Below are positions 1 through 9,105 of a stretch of 64,000 bases of DNA, piece after piece (position 1 is the stretch's first letter; every line of letters starts with the position of its first letter). The notes below the pieces were generated by a model. It saw only the letters and a list, made by a program, of their open reading frames with translations, had not been told where the DNA came from and searched no databases. Position numbers and translations under genes: made by a program. The stretch comes from Rhodocyclales bacterium (GTDB taxonomy: Bacteria; Pseudomonadota; Gammaproteobacteria; Burkholderiales; Rhodocyclaceae). The DNA is taken from NCBI GenBank assembly GCA_026399435.1, contig JAPLQX010000031.1, forward strand, positions 62,001-126,000. Reading direction: 5' to 3'.

Positions 1-1296
1 GGGCACGATTTCCGGCTTCGAAGTGCGGTAGAGATACATCACCAGCGACAGGAACACGCCGAGGAAGATTCCCGCTTCGAGGTTGAACAGCGTACCGATC
101 AGGGTCGCGGCAAGGATTGCCGACTCAGCCTTGCTGGTGTGCCAGATGTGGCCGATGTGATGGAAATCGATCAGGCCCCAGGCGACCAGGAAGAGAATGC
201 CGGCCATCGCCGCGTTCGGCAGATAGGCGGCTAGCGGCGCCACAGCGAGCAGGATCAGCACCAGTGCGATTGAGGCAAATACCGATGCGAGCGGTGTCCT
301 GGCACCGGCCTCGTAATTCACTCCGCTGCGGTTGAAGGAGCCGGAGGATGCGTAGGCCGAAAAGAAGGCGCCGACGATGTTCGACAGGCCCTGGCCGATG
401 AATTCCTGGTTGCCGTCGACGCGCTGCTCGGAGCGCACTGCGATGGCGCGGGCGATCGAGACCGCCTCGGTGAGGGCCAGCATGGTGATGACCAGAGCCG
501 GGCCAACGGTGTGGCGCAGGGAATCCAGCGAGAAGTCCGGGGTCGATAGCGGCGGCAGGCCGGCCGGCAGCGCGCCGACCGTCCTGATTCCGGTGACGGC
601 CTGGCCCAGCCAGAGATTGAGCGCCTCGGCGAACAGGCTGCCGACGATCATGGCTGCGATCATGTAGGGAATCTTCCGGACGTAGCGCTTGGTCAGGATA
701 CCGGTGGCCAGCGTGGCCGCACTGACAGCGAGCACCCACGGGTTGATGTCGGCGAACTGAACGACCAGCTGCCGCATGATCTCGTAGAAGGGCGTGCCGC
801 GCGGGATGTCGATGCCAAAGAAGTTCCGCACCTGGCTGGCTGCGATGAGGATCGCCGCACCGGCGGTGAAGCCGATAACCACGGTGTGCGAAATGAAATT
901 GACCAGGGCGCCCATGCGCGCGAGGCCAAGGGTTAGCTGGAAGACCCCAACGAGGAAGGTCAGTGTCAGCACCATCTGGATGTATTGCGCCGATCCCGGC
1001 TCGGCCGAGTGGGAGAGTGCGGCGAAGACCGCGATGGAGATCGCAGTGGTCGGCCCGGACACGAGGTGCCAGCTTGATCCCCACAGGGCGCCGATCACCG
1101 CCGGCATCATGGCGGCGTACAGGCCAAATTGCGGGGGCAGGCCGGCGATGGTGGCGAAAGCCACGCCTTGCGGAAGAACGATCAGGGCGCCGGTCACGCC
1201 GGCGACGAGATCGTCTCTGGCGGTGCCGCGGGTGACCATCGGCCACCAGAGAAGAAAAGGGAAAAATCGGCGCAACAGATTTGTGGATGGCTTCAC
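1..1296 (-). CDS. SulP-family anion permease (partial, C-terminus outside window)
   Basis: Inner-membrane SulP/SLC26-type permease for sulfate, bicarbonate or a related anion; the substrate cannot be read from the sequence. The minus-strand translation shows the family N-terminus FPFLLWW, then GVTGALIVLPQGVAFA and LPPQFGLYAAMMPA, the Pro/Gln-rich first membrane segments of SulP proteins, followed by continuous hydrophobic segments to the left edge. The cytoplasmic STAS domain, if present, lies outside. The chosen start is GTG at 1296, because the conserved FPFLLWW lies upstream of the first ATG (1239); the ribosome site is weak, so the start is uncertain. It lies downstream of the TauE-stress-protein gene on the same strand, separated by a strong hairpin. 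Confidence 0.85.
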   Translation of the reverse strand, partial: MKPSTNLLRRFFPFLLWWPMVTRGTARDDLVAGVTGALIVLPQGVAFATIAGLPPQFGLYAAMMPAVIGALWGSSWHLVSGPTTAISIAVFAALSHSAEPGSAQYIQMVLTLTFLVGVFQLTLGLARMGALVNFISHTVVIGFTAGAAILIAASQVRNFFGIDIPRGTPFYEIMRQLVVQFADINPWVLAVSAATLATGILTKRYVRKIPYMIAAMIVGSLFAEALNLWLGQAVTGIRTVGALPAGLPPLSTPDFSLDSLRHTVGPALVITMLALTEAVSIARAIAVRSEQRVDGNQEFIGQGLSNIVGAFFSAYASSGSFNRSGVNYEAGARTPLASVFASIALVLILLAVAPLAAYLPNAAMAGILFLVAWGLIDFHHIGHIWHTSKAESAILAATLIGTLFNLEAGIFLGVFLSLVMYLYRTSKPEIVP

Positions 1297-1345
1297 GAAG
1301 AATTCAACAAGACGAGACGATAAACGCGAAAGGGACAATTGTAAC

Positions 1346-1373
1346 GCGCCGGCGGAGCCCCTCCGCTCGGCGC
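1346..1373 (-). terminator. 12-bp GC-rich hairpin between TauE-USP gene and sulP
   Basis: GCGCCG-GCGGAG, a CCC loop, then CTCCGC-T-CGGCGC forms a near-perfect 12-bp stem. No long T-run follows on the minus strand, so this may be a weak or Rho-assisted terminator, or a processing/stability hairpin separating the two same-strand genes. Confidence 0.45.
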
Positions 1374-1388
1374 GTCGCCAAAGGCATA

Positions 1389-3311
1389 TCAGGAACGGAC
1401 GGTGAGTACCGCGCGGTCGGCGAAGCCGATAACGCGCTCGGCGATGCTGCCCATCAGCAGGCGGTCGATGCCGGTGCGGCCGTGAGTACCGACGACGATC
1501 ATGTCTGCGTCGGCCTTGCGCGCTTCTTCGACGATGACCTGGTCCGGACGGCCTTCAGCAACGATGCCGACGACCGTGATGCCGCGATCCAGGAATGCGG
1601 CCTTGATTCGTTCGACGGCGAGCACGCCCTCGTGTCGTCGCTGCTCGTTGTGATGAGGCGAGATGACGGAAAGCGCTATCAGCGGCACCTTGAAGCGCTG
1701 CGCAAGTTGCCCGGCGGCCCAGGCGGCGGCGTCGCCATGGCGCGAGCCGTCGGTGGCGACCAGGATGCCATTGCCCTTGAGCGTAACGCCGCGCGGCACC
1801 ACCAGCACGTTGCAGGGCGCATGGCCGATGACCAGCGACGTGGCATCGCCCACCAGTCCGCGCGCCAGCCCGCGCCGCCCGCGCCGGCCCATGACGATAA
1901 GGTCGGCACGGTATTCCTCCGCCGCCTCGACGATGCCGCGGTAGGGGTCGTCGGCTTCGGTGACCACGATTTCGTGCTCAAGCCCCGCCGCCGCCGCGTC
2001 GGCGCTGACGGCATCGCGGTTGGCCTTGTCAAGCGCGGCATTTTCGATCTCGGGGACGGTCGATGCGTATTCCGGATTGAACACGGCGACCGAGGTGATG
2101 TAGAGCCTGGCCTTGGTCCGGCGGGCCAGATCCACAGCGGCCTGGATCGGGCTGGCGCTGAATTCGGAACCGTCGGTGGCGATCATGATGCGATCGAGCC
2201 GCGCGGCGGGATCGAGTGCTCCGGTAGTCGGTGCCAGCGCGGCCATGCGCGCGGCGAGTTCGTGCGCCATTTCGGTCCGACGGTGTTCCGCGATGCCCTT
2301 GGTCAGGGAAGTCAGCACCGTGACGGCGCCGAGGATGAGCGCCACGGCGAGCACGGAATCACCCAGGGTCCCCAGCGTCGACACGGTACCGTGGTCGAGC
2401 TTCGCGATCAGATCCAGATCGGAAAGGTAGCCGGGGATGTAGAAGAAACGCGAGAAGAGCACGGTGAGCATGATCACCGCCATCACCAGCTTGATCTGGT
2501 AATCCTTGACGTAGGTGGTGCCGATGGCGCCGAGCTGGATGCCGAACAACGAGCCAAGCAGGATCAGCATCGCCAGGCGGATGTCCACCGCGCCTTCGAG
2601 GCCATAGAGGAGCGTGCCGCCCATGCCCATGACGAAGGCGATCACGAGTTCGGTGGCCGAGGCCATGATGGCCGGCACGCCCATGAGATAGATCATCGCC
2701 GGCACGCCGATGAAGCCGCCGACCGCGATGGTTGCCGCCAGCATGCCGGTGGCGATGCCCATCGGCGCGATGAAAATCAGCGAGATCCGCGCGTCGATGG
2801 CCTTGAAATACATCATGGTGCCGGGAATTTCGATCGACCGGAGCCAGAGCGCAGCCTTCGGGACGTCGGCGGGCGCGTCATGTCCGGCCTTCCTGAGGCG
2901 GCGGTAGTCACGCAGGACGAAGCCGCCGACGATGGCCAGCACGACGATGAAGATAGCGGACACGTACAGGTCGGTGCCGGCGCGGCCGAACTGGTCCTTG
3001 ATGCCGGTCATGACCGTCTTGCCGTAGAGCATGCCGCCTTCGGCGAAGAGGCCGAGGATGAGTCCGAGCTTGACGTCGACCTGGCCATACTTGTGGCGCT
3101 TGGCGGCGCCGACCAGCGCCTTGGGGAACTTGTGGCAGATGTTGGAGGCGACGGCAACCATCGCCGGCGCCCCCAGCGACATCATCGCCGGCGTGAGGAC
3201 GAAGGCGCCGCCGGAGCCGATGAAGCCGGACACCATGCCCGAGATGAAGCCGATGAGCACCAGCAGGAAGACGGTGGCCGCGTTGAGCTCGATGAACTGG
3301 AGGGCTTCCAT
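1389..3311 (-). CDS. TauE/SafE-family permease fused to two universal stress protein domains
   Basis: A 640-residue fusion. Residues about 1-345 are a TauE/SafE (DUF81) permease: repeated hydrophobic segments with the glycine-rich signatures GFISGMVSGFIGSGGAF and VGGFIGVPAMIYLMGVP. This family exports or imports sulfite, sulfonates and other small anions. Residues about 370-505 and 510-640 are two UspA domains; the second has the full ATP-binding pattern G-x2-G-x9-G-S (VGTHGRTGIDRLLMGS) and the first has GRRGRRGLARGLVGD. The natural inference is nucleotide- or stress-dependent gating of anion flux. ATG at 3311 directly abuts the stop of the upstream small membrane protein, so the two are co-transcribed. 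The start of the permease domain matches ordinary TauE proteins. Confidence 0.88.
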   Translation of the reverse strand: MEALQFIELNAATVFLLVLIGFISGMVSGFIGSGGAFVLTPAMMSLGAPAMVAVASNICHKFPKALVGAAKRHKYGQVDVKLGLILGLFAEGGMLYGKTVMTGIKDQFGRAGTDLYVSAIFIVVLAIVGGFVLRDYRRLRKAGHDAPADVPKAALWLRSIEIPGTMMYFKAIDARISLIFIAPMGIATGMLAATIAVGGFIGVPAMIYLMGVPAIMASATELVIAFVMGMGGTLLYGLEGAVDIRLAMLILLGSLFGIQLGAIGTTYVKDYQIKLVMAVIMLTVLFSRFFYIPGYLSDLDLIAKLDHGTVSTLGTLGDSVLAVALILGAVTVLTSLTKGIAEHRRTEMAHELAARMAALAPTTGALDPAARLDRIMIATDGSEFSASPIQAAVDLARRTKARLYITSVAVFNPEYASTVPEIENAALDKANRDAVSADAAAAGLEHEIVVTEADDPYRGIVEAAEEYRADLIVMGRRGRRGLARGLVGDATSLVIGHAPCNVLVVPRGVTLKGNGILVATDGSRHGDAAAWAAGQLAQRFKVPLIALSVISPHHNEQRRHEGVLAVERIKAAFLDRGITVVGIVAEGRPDQVIVEEARKADADMIVVGTHGRTGIDRLLMGSIAERVIGFADRAVLTVRS

Positions 3312-3656
3312 CTATTTCATACCCTTGTGCGTGGCTGCCCTCAGTCCCATTGCTTCCCAGAAGAGACCTGTGAAGGCGCCATGCACAAAGGAGATGGCCA
3401 GGGCGATGAGAAGCGGCAGTGCGACATGCCAAGGGTGGCCAGGCTCCGCGGTTCCTCCCTTGGCGGCGCAGGAGGCGGCATCGATCTTGTGCAGGTAGGC
3501 AGGCACGTCCCTGCCGGCGTCCACGATGCAGGATGGCAGCGTCGTATGCGCCATGTGCAGGATCAGCTCGGTGTTCGAGAACATGACCGCGTAGCAAATT
3601 GCCGTCACGATTCCCCAGAAGATCGTCTTGCCCCAGATTTTCGGGTCTGTATTCAT
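3312..3656 (-). CDS. small membrane protein (114 aa) upstream of the TauE-USP fusion
   Basis: Not recognised as a named family. Translation from ATG 3656 starts MNTDPKIWGKTIFWG and has two hydrophobic stretches (about residues 12-30 and 80-100) flanking a loop with two cysteines (SCIVDAG, ASCAAKG), which would lie outside the cytoplasm if the N-terminus is inside. A longer frame reaches 3704, but GGAGG about 11 bases before 3656 supports the shorter start. The stop is contiguous with the ATG of the permease-stress fusion, so it is probably a partner or accessory subunit of that permease. The two loop cysteines could form a disulfide; function unknown. Confidence 0.7.
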   Translation of the reverse strand: MNTDPKIWGKTIFWGIVTAICYAVMFSNTELILHMAHTTLPSCIVDAGRDVPAYLHKIDAASCAAKGGTAEPGHPWHVALPLLIALAISFVHGAFTGLFWEAMGLRAATHKGMK

Positions 3657-3873
3657 TTTGGTGGTGTCCTCCCTATGGACATGGCGGATTGTCCGCCCGG
3701 CCATTGCGATGCGGACTAAAAAATACTTATTCGTACAGAAGGGGTTTCAAGCCAGAATCCGTATCCGACGAATGCGCCGGGCCGAGTCGCGGCGCATTGA
3801 TCCGTCGGCCGCCACGCGCTGACCTCGCCGACGGTAATGCCGGAACCCTCGAAGGCCAGGGCGCAGCGGCTGT

Positions 3874-3879
3874 TAGAAT
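3874..3879 (+). promoter_or_regulatory. candidate -10 box of the hyf-like operon
   Basis: TAGAAT lies 24 bases before the ATG of the hyfB-type gene in the intergenic gap facing the divergent TauE operon. No convincing -35 is visible at 16-18 bases, so this is tentative. Confidence 0.3.
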
Positions 3880-3903
3880 TGCTGCAGGTGCCTCGTTTCT
3901 GAC

Positions 3904-5913
3904 ATGACTTCTCTGCTGCCCATCGATACTTTGCTGATTGCCGCCTGCGCTTGGCTGGCAATTGGGCTGCTCGGGCTGGTGGCGCCGCGCAATACGCGCT
4001 TCATCAGCAAGACCCTGTTCCCGCTCGGCGCCATGATCGGCGCGCTGGTGGGCTCTGTGGCATTGGGTTCGCTCGGTGGCCCGGCGCAAACCGCCGTGCT
4101 GGCCATCGGCCTGCCCGATCTGCCCTTCCATCTGCGGCTGGACAACCTTTCCGCCGTCTTCGCGATGTTGTTGGGTTTCGTCTCGGTCGGCATTTCCGTC
4201 TTTGCCGCCGGCTATTTCAGAAAGGGCGAAGGCACCGCGCCCGGGCTGCTCTGCCTCGAATACCACGTCTTTCTCGCCAGCATGCTGATGGTGCTGCTGG
4301 CCGACGACGCCTACGCCTTCATGGTGGCGTGGGAGACCATGGCGCTGTCGTCCTTCTTCCTCGTCACCACCGATCATCGTCACGAGGAGATTCGTCGCGC
4401 CGGATTTCTGTATCTGCTGATCGCCCACGTCGGCGCCATCGCCATCCTGCTGTGTTTCGGCGTCATGACCGGAGGGGCGGGCGACTACAGCTTCGCCGGC
4501 ATGCGCGCCCAGCAACTGTCGCCATTCTGGGCTTCGGCCGCCTACCTGCTGGCGCTGGCCGGCTTCGGCGCCAAGGCCGGCCTGGTGCCGCTGCATGTCT
4601 GGCTGCCCGAGGCACATCCGGCCGCGCCCTCGCCGGTGTCGGCGATGATGAGCGGCGTGATGCTCAAGACCGCCATCTACGGTCTGTTGCGGGTGAGCTT
4701 CGACCTGTTGCACACGACGCTGTGGTGGTGGGGCGTCGTGGCGCTGGTGGTGGGCCTCGTCACGGCGCTGTTCGGCGTGCTCTACAGCACGGTGCAAAAC
4801 GACATGAAGCGGCTGCTGGCCTATTCCTCGATCGAGAACATCGGCCTCATCGCGGTCGGCATCGGCCTCACGCTGATTTTCCATGCCTATCGCATGGAGG
4901 CACTGGCGGCGCTGGCGATGACGGCGGTGCTCTACCACTGCCTGGCGCACTCCGCCTTCAAGAGCCTGCTGTTCCTGTGCACCGGATCGGTGTTGCACGC
5001 GACCAGGGAACGCAGTCTGGGCAAGCTCGGCGGTCTGATCCATCGCATGCCCTGGGTGGCCTGGCTGGCGCTGGCCGGGGTGATCGCCAGCGCGGGCTTG
5101 CCGCCGCTCTCGGGCTTCGTGTCGGAGTGGCTGCTGCTGCAAAGCTTCCTCTTCTCGCCCGGCCTGCCGCATCCCTGGCTCAACATGGTGGTGCCGGTGG
5201 CGGCGGCGCTGGTGGTTTTCGTCGCTGCCCTGGCCGGCTTCGCCATGGTCAAGTTCTACGGCATCATCTTTCTCGGCCAGATGCGCGAGCCGGGGCTCAA
5301 GGACGCCCATGATGCCGGCCCGTGGGAAAAGTTCGGCCTCGTCTGGCTGACGTTGATCACGCTGTTGCTGGGCATCCTGCCGTCGACGGTGATTTTGCGC
5401 ATCGATGCCGCCACGCGTCAGTTGCTCGGCACCGGCCTCGCCGACAAGTTGCACGAGCACGGCTGGTGGATGCTGGCGCCGATCTCGCCCGAGCGGGCCA
5501 GCTACGAGCCGGTGATCTTCCTCGTCACCATCGCCGCCACGCTGCTGCTCGGCCGCTGGCTGGTGCGCCGCCTCTACCACGGCCGCGTGCGCCGCACCTC
5601 GGCCTGGGACTGCGGCTACTACTTTCAGGGGCCGCGCGCGCAGGACACGGCCGAGGGTTTCAGCCAGCCGATCCGTCGCATCTTCGAGCCGATGTTCCGC
5701 ATGGAGCGGCATTTCCCCACCGCGCGCGACGCGGCGCCCTATTACAGCGTCAAGGTCGAGGATCATTTCTGGTACTGGCTTTACCTGCCGGTGGCAAGAG
5801 CGGCCGGCTGGGTGTCGACGCTGGTCGTCACGCTGCAGGGTGGGCGCATCGCCGTCTATCTGATGTACAGCTTCATCACACTGTTGGTGTTGTTGCTGGT
5901 GGCCAGACCATGA
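3904..5913 (+). CDS. hyfB: hydrogenase-4 component B-like proton-pumping subunit
   Basis: A 669-residue polytopic membrane protein of the NuoL/M/N (Mrp antiporter) superfamily, closest in layout to HyfB/HycC. It shows the conserved antiporter core: AWETMALSSFFLV, GFGAKAGLVPLHVWLPEAHP with the lysine and histidine expected for proton conduction, and LAYSSIENIGLI. The C-terminal part (about 560-669) carries the HyfB-type motif TSAWDCGYYFQGPRAQDT. It is the first gene of a six-gene operon; its TGA overlaps the ATG of hyfC by four bases. It should translocate ions, driven by electron transfer through the hyfG/hyfI arm. Confidence 0.9.
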   Translation: MTSLLPIDTLLIAACAWLAIGLLGLVAPRNTRFISKTLFPLGAMIGALVGSVALGSLGGPAQTAVLAIGLPDLPFHLRLDNLSAVFAMLLGFVSVGISVFAAGYFRKGEGTAPGLLCLEYHVFLASMLMVLLADDAYAFMVAWETMALSSFFLVTTDHRHEEIRRAGFLYLLIAHVGAIAILLCFGVMTGGAGDYSFAGMRAQQLSPFWASAAYLLALAGFGAKAGLVPLHVWLPEAHPAAPSPVSAMMSGVMLKTAIYGLLRVSFDLLHTTLWWWGVVALVVGLVTALFGVLYSTVQNDMKRLLAYSSIENIGLIAVGIGLTLIFHAYRMEALAALAMTAVLYHCLAHSAFKSLLFLCTGSVLHATRERSLGKLGGLIHRMPWVAWLALAGVIASAGLPPLSGFVSEWLLLQSFLFSPGLPHPWLNMVVPVAAALVVFVAALAGFAMVKFYGIIFLGQMREPGLKDAHDAGPWEKFGLVWLTLITLLLGILPSTVILRIDAATRQLLGTGLADKLHEHGWWMLAPISPERASYEPVIFLVTIAATLLLGRWLVRRLYHGRVRRTSAWDCGYYFQGPRAQDTAEGFSQPIRRIFEPMFRMERHFPTARDAAPYYSVKVEDHFWYWLYLPVARAAGWVSTLVVTLQGGRIAVYLMYSFITLLVLLLVARP

Positions 5914-6866
5914 TCAGCATTTCTGGATTGTTGGGTCAGGCATTTGCGATTCTGCTGGCGCTGGTGCTGGCGCCGTTGCTGTCGGGCTGGGTGGGCCAGT
6001 GCCGTGCCTGGTTGCAGAACCGCACCGCGCCGCCCCTGCTGTTGCCGTACTACCAGTTGCAGAAGCTGTTCCACAAGGACGTGGTGCTGGCGCATGGCGC
6101 CTCGTCGCTGTTCCGCGCCGCGCCCTTTGTCGTTTTCGGCTGCATGGTGCTGGCCTGCGCCATCATCCCCAGCCTGTCGACCGACCTGCCGCTGGCGCCC
6201 GCCGCGGATGCCATCGCGCTGGTCGGCGTGTTCGGCCTGGCGCGTGTGTTCATTTCGCTGGCGGCGATGGATGTCGGCACGTCCTTCGGCAGCCTCGGCG
6301 GTCGCCGCGAAATGCTGATCGGTTTTCTGGCCGAGCCGGCGCTGCTGATGGTGATTTTCACTCTCGCCATGATTGCCCAGTCGACCTCGGTCGCCACCAT
6401 CGTCGAGACGCTGGCCCATCGCGAGCTGGTGATTTATCCGAGCCTGGCTTTCGCCGGCGTCGCCTTCACCTTTGTCTCCTTCGCCGAGAACGCCCGGGTG
6501 CCGGTGGACAATCCGGCGACTCATCTTGAACTGACCATGATCCACGAAGCGATGATTCTCGAATACTCGGGGCGCTATCTGGCATTGCTCGAATGGGCGG
6601 CGAGCCTCAAGCTCTACGCATACTCCTGCCTCGGCCTTGCGCTGTTTTTTCCATGGGGCATCGCGCCGGGAGACGATCTCCTGGCCCTGGTGGCGGCGAT
6701 ACCGCTGCTCGTTCTCAAACTCGCCATCGGCGGCGCGTTACTCGCCGGCATCGAGACCATCAACGCCAAGGTGCGCATCTTCCGCGCGCCGGAGTTTCTC
6801 GGCACCGCCTTCATGCTGGCGGTGCTCGGCCTGCTGGTGCGCCTGCTGCTGGAAAGCAAGGTATGA
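5910..6866 (+). CDS. hyfC: hydrogenase-4 component C / NuoH-like membrane subunit
   Basis: A 318-residue NuoH/HyfC family protein that anchors the peripheral arm to the membrane pumps. Family hallmarks are PYYQLQKLFHKD, the acidic PVDNPATHLELTMIHEAM loop, corresponding to the quinone-side loop of NuoH, and INAKVRIFRAPEFLG near the C-terminus. ATG at 5910 overlaps the hyfB stop, and its own TGA overlaps the hyfE start, giving tight translational coupling. Length is normal for HyfC/HycD. No frame disruption is seen. Confidence 0.9.
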   Translation: MISISGLLGQAFAILLALVLAPLLSGWVGQCRAWLQNRTAPPLLLPYYQLQKLFHKDVVLAHGASSLFRAAPFVVFGCMVLACAIIPSLSTDLPLAPAADAIALVGVFGLARVFISLAAMDVGTSFGSLGGRREMLIGFLAEPALLMVIFTLAMIAQSTSVATIVETLAHRELVIYPSLAFAGVAFTFVSFAENARVPVDNPATHLELTMIHEAMILEYSGRYLALLEWAASLKLYAYSCLGLALFFPWGIAPGDDLLALVAAIPLLVLKLAIGGALLAGIETINAKVRIFRAPEFLGTAFMLAVLGLLVRLLLESKV

Positions 6867-7531
6867 GTTCGGCAATTCCATTTTCGGCGCAGCTGATCAA
6901 TCTTTTCGCCGCGGTGATCCTGTTGCTGGCGTTCGCCATGCTGGCGCAGCGCCGCGTGGTGGCGCTGATCAACCTGTTCGCCATGCAGGGGCTGACCTTG
7001 TGCCTGTCGACGCTGGTGGTCGCGGTCAGCACCGGCCAGTCGCACCTGTATTACTCGGCCGGCCTGACGCTGCTGCTCAAGGTGCTCCTGCTGCCCTGGA
7101 TCCTGCACCGGCTGGTGCGCAAGCTCAACGTCAAGAGCGAGGTCGAGGCGCTGATCAACATTCCGACCACGATGCTGGTCGGCCTCGTTCTGGTCATGAT
7201 CGCCTTCAATGTCGCGCTGCCCATCTCCGAGTTGTCCCATACCATCACGCGCGGCACGCTCGGCATCGCCCTCGCCGTGGTGATGCTGGCCTTCCTGATG
7301 ATGATCACGCGGCAGAAGGCCATTACCCAGGTGGTCGGCTTCCTGTCGATGGAAAATGGCCTGTTTCTCGCCGCCACCAGCGCCACCTACGGCATGCCGA
7401 TGGTGGTGGAACTCGGCATCGCGCTCGACGTGCTGGTCGGCGTCATCATCCTCGGCGTGTTCTTCTTCCAGATTCGCGACCAGTTCGACAGTCTCGACAT
7501 CCATCACATGGAACGCCTGAAAGACAACTGA
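6863..7531 (+). CDS. hyfE: hydrogenase-4 component E-like membrane subunit
   Basis: A 222-residue integral membrane protein with about six hydrophobic segments, matching HyfE, in which the C-terminal part resembles NuoK. The motif VGFLSMENGLFLAA is the HyfE/NuoK-type segment with a buried glutamate, used in proton translocation. It lies between hyfC and hyfF with four-base overlap at the start and one-base overlap at the end. The usual order B-C-E-F without hyfD matches energy-converting hydrogenase-related clusters. Confidence 0.88.
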   Translation: MSSAIPFSAQLINLFAAVILLLAFAMLAQRRVVALINLFAMQGLTLCLSTLVVAVSTGQSHLYYSAGLTLLLKVLLLPWILHRLVRKLNVKSEVEALINIPTTMLVGLVLVMIAFNVALPISELSHTITRGTLGIALAVVMLAFLMMITRQKAITQVVGFLSMENGLFLAATSATYGMPMVVELGIALDVLVGVIILGVFFFQIRDQFDSLDIHHMERLKDN

Positions 7532-8982
7532 TGGATTTCTTCGTCTTGATGCTAGCCATTCCCCTCGTCAGCGGTGCGCTGCTGACGGTATTCGGCGAGT
7601 GCGATTGGGCGCCCAACCTCAACATCATCGCCAGTCTCGGCACCTTCCTCGCCGCCGCCGGCCTGACGGCCGAGATCGTCGCCAACGGCCCGCGCTTCGC
7701 TTTTGGCGAGCAGTTCTTTATCGATTCTCTCAATGTTTTCTTCGTTGCGCTGACGGCTTTCGTCGGCCTCACCACCAGCATCTTCTCCGGCCCCTACATG
7801 AGGAACGAGGCCGAGCATGGCCGGCTCACCAAGCCGCGCCTGCGGCTCTACAAGAGCATGTACCAGCTCTTCATGTTCGCCATGCTGGCGGCGCTGACCA
7901 CCAACAACCTCGGCATTCTCTGGGTCGCCATGGAAGCGGCGACGCTGACCACCGTGCTGCTGGTGTCGCTCTACCGCACGCCGGCGAGCCTCGAAGCGGC
8001 GTGGAAATACTTCATCCTCTGCGGCGTCGGCATCGCCCAAGCCCTGTTCGGCACCATCCTGCTCTACTTTGCCGCCGAGCGCGTGCTGGGCGAGAGCGGC
8101 AACGCGCTGCTGTGGACGCACCTGATCGACGTCAAGGGCCAGCTCGAACCGAACATCATGGCGCTGTCCTTCATCTTCCTGCTGGTCGGCTACGGCACCA
8201 AGGTGGGCCTGGCGCCGCTGCACAACTGGCTGCCGGACGCCCACGCCGAAGGCCCGACGCCGGTTTCCGCCGTGCTCTCGGGACTGCTGCTCAACGTTGC
8301 GCTCTACGCCATCCTGCGCTGCAAGGTGCTGGCCGACGGCGCCATTCCTGGCGACTTTGCCGGCAAGCTGATGATCGGCTTCGGCCTGTTCACCCTGCTG
8401 GTCGCGGCTTTCTTCCTGTCGCGACAGAAGGACGTCAAGCGCATGTTCGCCTACTCGTCGATCGAGCACATGGGGCTCATCACCTTCGCGTTCGGCATGG
8501 GCGGTCCGGTGGCCAACTTCGCCGGCCTGCTGCACATGACCATGCACTCGCTGACCAAGTCGGCGATCTTTTTCGCCGTCGGCCACGCCACGCAGAAGAC
8601 CGGCACGCAACTGATGGAGAACATCCGCGGCCTGATCCGGATCAATCCGCTGATCGGCTGGGGGTTGATGCTCGGTACGCTGGCCATCCTCGGCATGCCG
8701 CCCTTCGGCGTCTTCGCCAGCGAGTTTATGATCCTGACGCACGCCATGAAGCATTACCCGTGGGCGACGCCGGTGCTGCTGCTGGGCCTCGGCGTGGCTT
8801 TCGCCGCCATCTTCGGCAAGGTGCAGCCGATGGTGTTCGGCGAGACCGAGGCCAAGCGCCTGCCGCATGCGCCGGCCATTACGCCGGTATTCCTCCATCT
8901 GGGCATCGTGCTGATGCTGGGCCTCTACATTCCACCCTATCTCACGCGCTGGTTCCACGAAGCGGCGCGGATGCTCGGCTAA
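7531..8982 (+). CDS. hyfF: hydrogenase-4 component F-like proton-pumping subunit
   Basis: A 483-residue NuoN/L-type antiporter subunit. Conserved core elements are AMEAATLTTVLLVSLYRT, YGTKVGLAPLHNWLPDAHAEGPTPVSA and FAYSSIEHMGLITFAFG, which is the HyfF version of the Mrp/Nuo signature with key lysine and histidine. ATG begins at the last base of the hyfE stop. Together with HyfB it would give the complex two pumping subunits. After its stop the operon is interrupted by a palindromic repeat (8991-9105) before the catalytic-arm genes. Confidence 0.9.
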   Translation: MDFFVLMLAIPLVSGALLTVFGECDWAPNLNIIASLGTFLAAAGLTAEIVANGPRFAFGEQFFIDSLNVFFVALTAFVGLTTSIFSGPYMRNEAEHGRLTKPRLRLYKSMYQLFMFAMLAALTTNNLGILWVAMEAATLTTVLLVSLYRTPASLEAAWKYFILCGVGIAQALFGTILLYFAAERVLGESGNALLWTHLIDVKGQLEPNIMALSFIFLLVGYGTKVGLAPLHNWLPDAHAEGPTPVSAVLSGLLLNVALYAILRCKVLADGAIPGDFAGKLMIGFGLFTLLVAAFFLSRQKDVKRMFAYSSIEHMGLITFAFGMGGPVANFAGLLHMTMHSLTKSAIFFAVGHATQKTGTQLMENIRGLIRINPLIGWGLMLGTLAILGMPPFGVFASEFMILTHAMKHYPWATPVLLLGLGVAFAAIFGKVQPMVFGETEAKRLPHAPAITPVFLHLGIVLMLGLYIPPYLTRWFHEAARMLG

Positions 8983-8990
8983 CACTATGA

Positions 8991-9105
8991 CGCCCTTTCC
9001 CCCATCCCCTTTCCCGAGGAAAGGGGTGACTTTGGTTCAGCCGCTATGCGGCTTCCATGTTCGTGGCTTCAGGCCCCCTTGGGGCGGCCCGGCGAAGGCC
9101 TGACA
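8991..9105 (-). repeat. family B palindromic repeat, copy B1 (reverse orientation), forming the hyfG leader
   Basis: Reverse complement of the element also found at 21793 and 52824. Three hairpins are visible: CCCCTTTCC/GGAAAGGGG (9006-9026, loop CGA), AGCCGC/GCGGCT (9039-9053, loop TAT) and GCCCC/GGGGC (about 9073-9085). The block shares with the other copies the GCCGGGCCG-CCCAAGG part and the central AACA-TGGA-GCCGC part. It ends exactly before the hyfG ATG and contains the GGCGAAGG ribosome-binding segment. Confidence 0.75.

Noticed and set aside
1281-3719. An 812-codon open frame on the plus strand
   Set aside because: It is antisense to the TauE-stress fusion, has Asp/His/Arg-rich composition typical of reverse frames in GC-rich DNA, and matches no family.
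9046-9105. Start of hyfG at ATG 9046
   Set aside because: The 20 extra residues are encoded by the palindromic repeat and do not look like the family; ATG 9106 has a ribosome-binding-like site.
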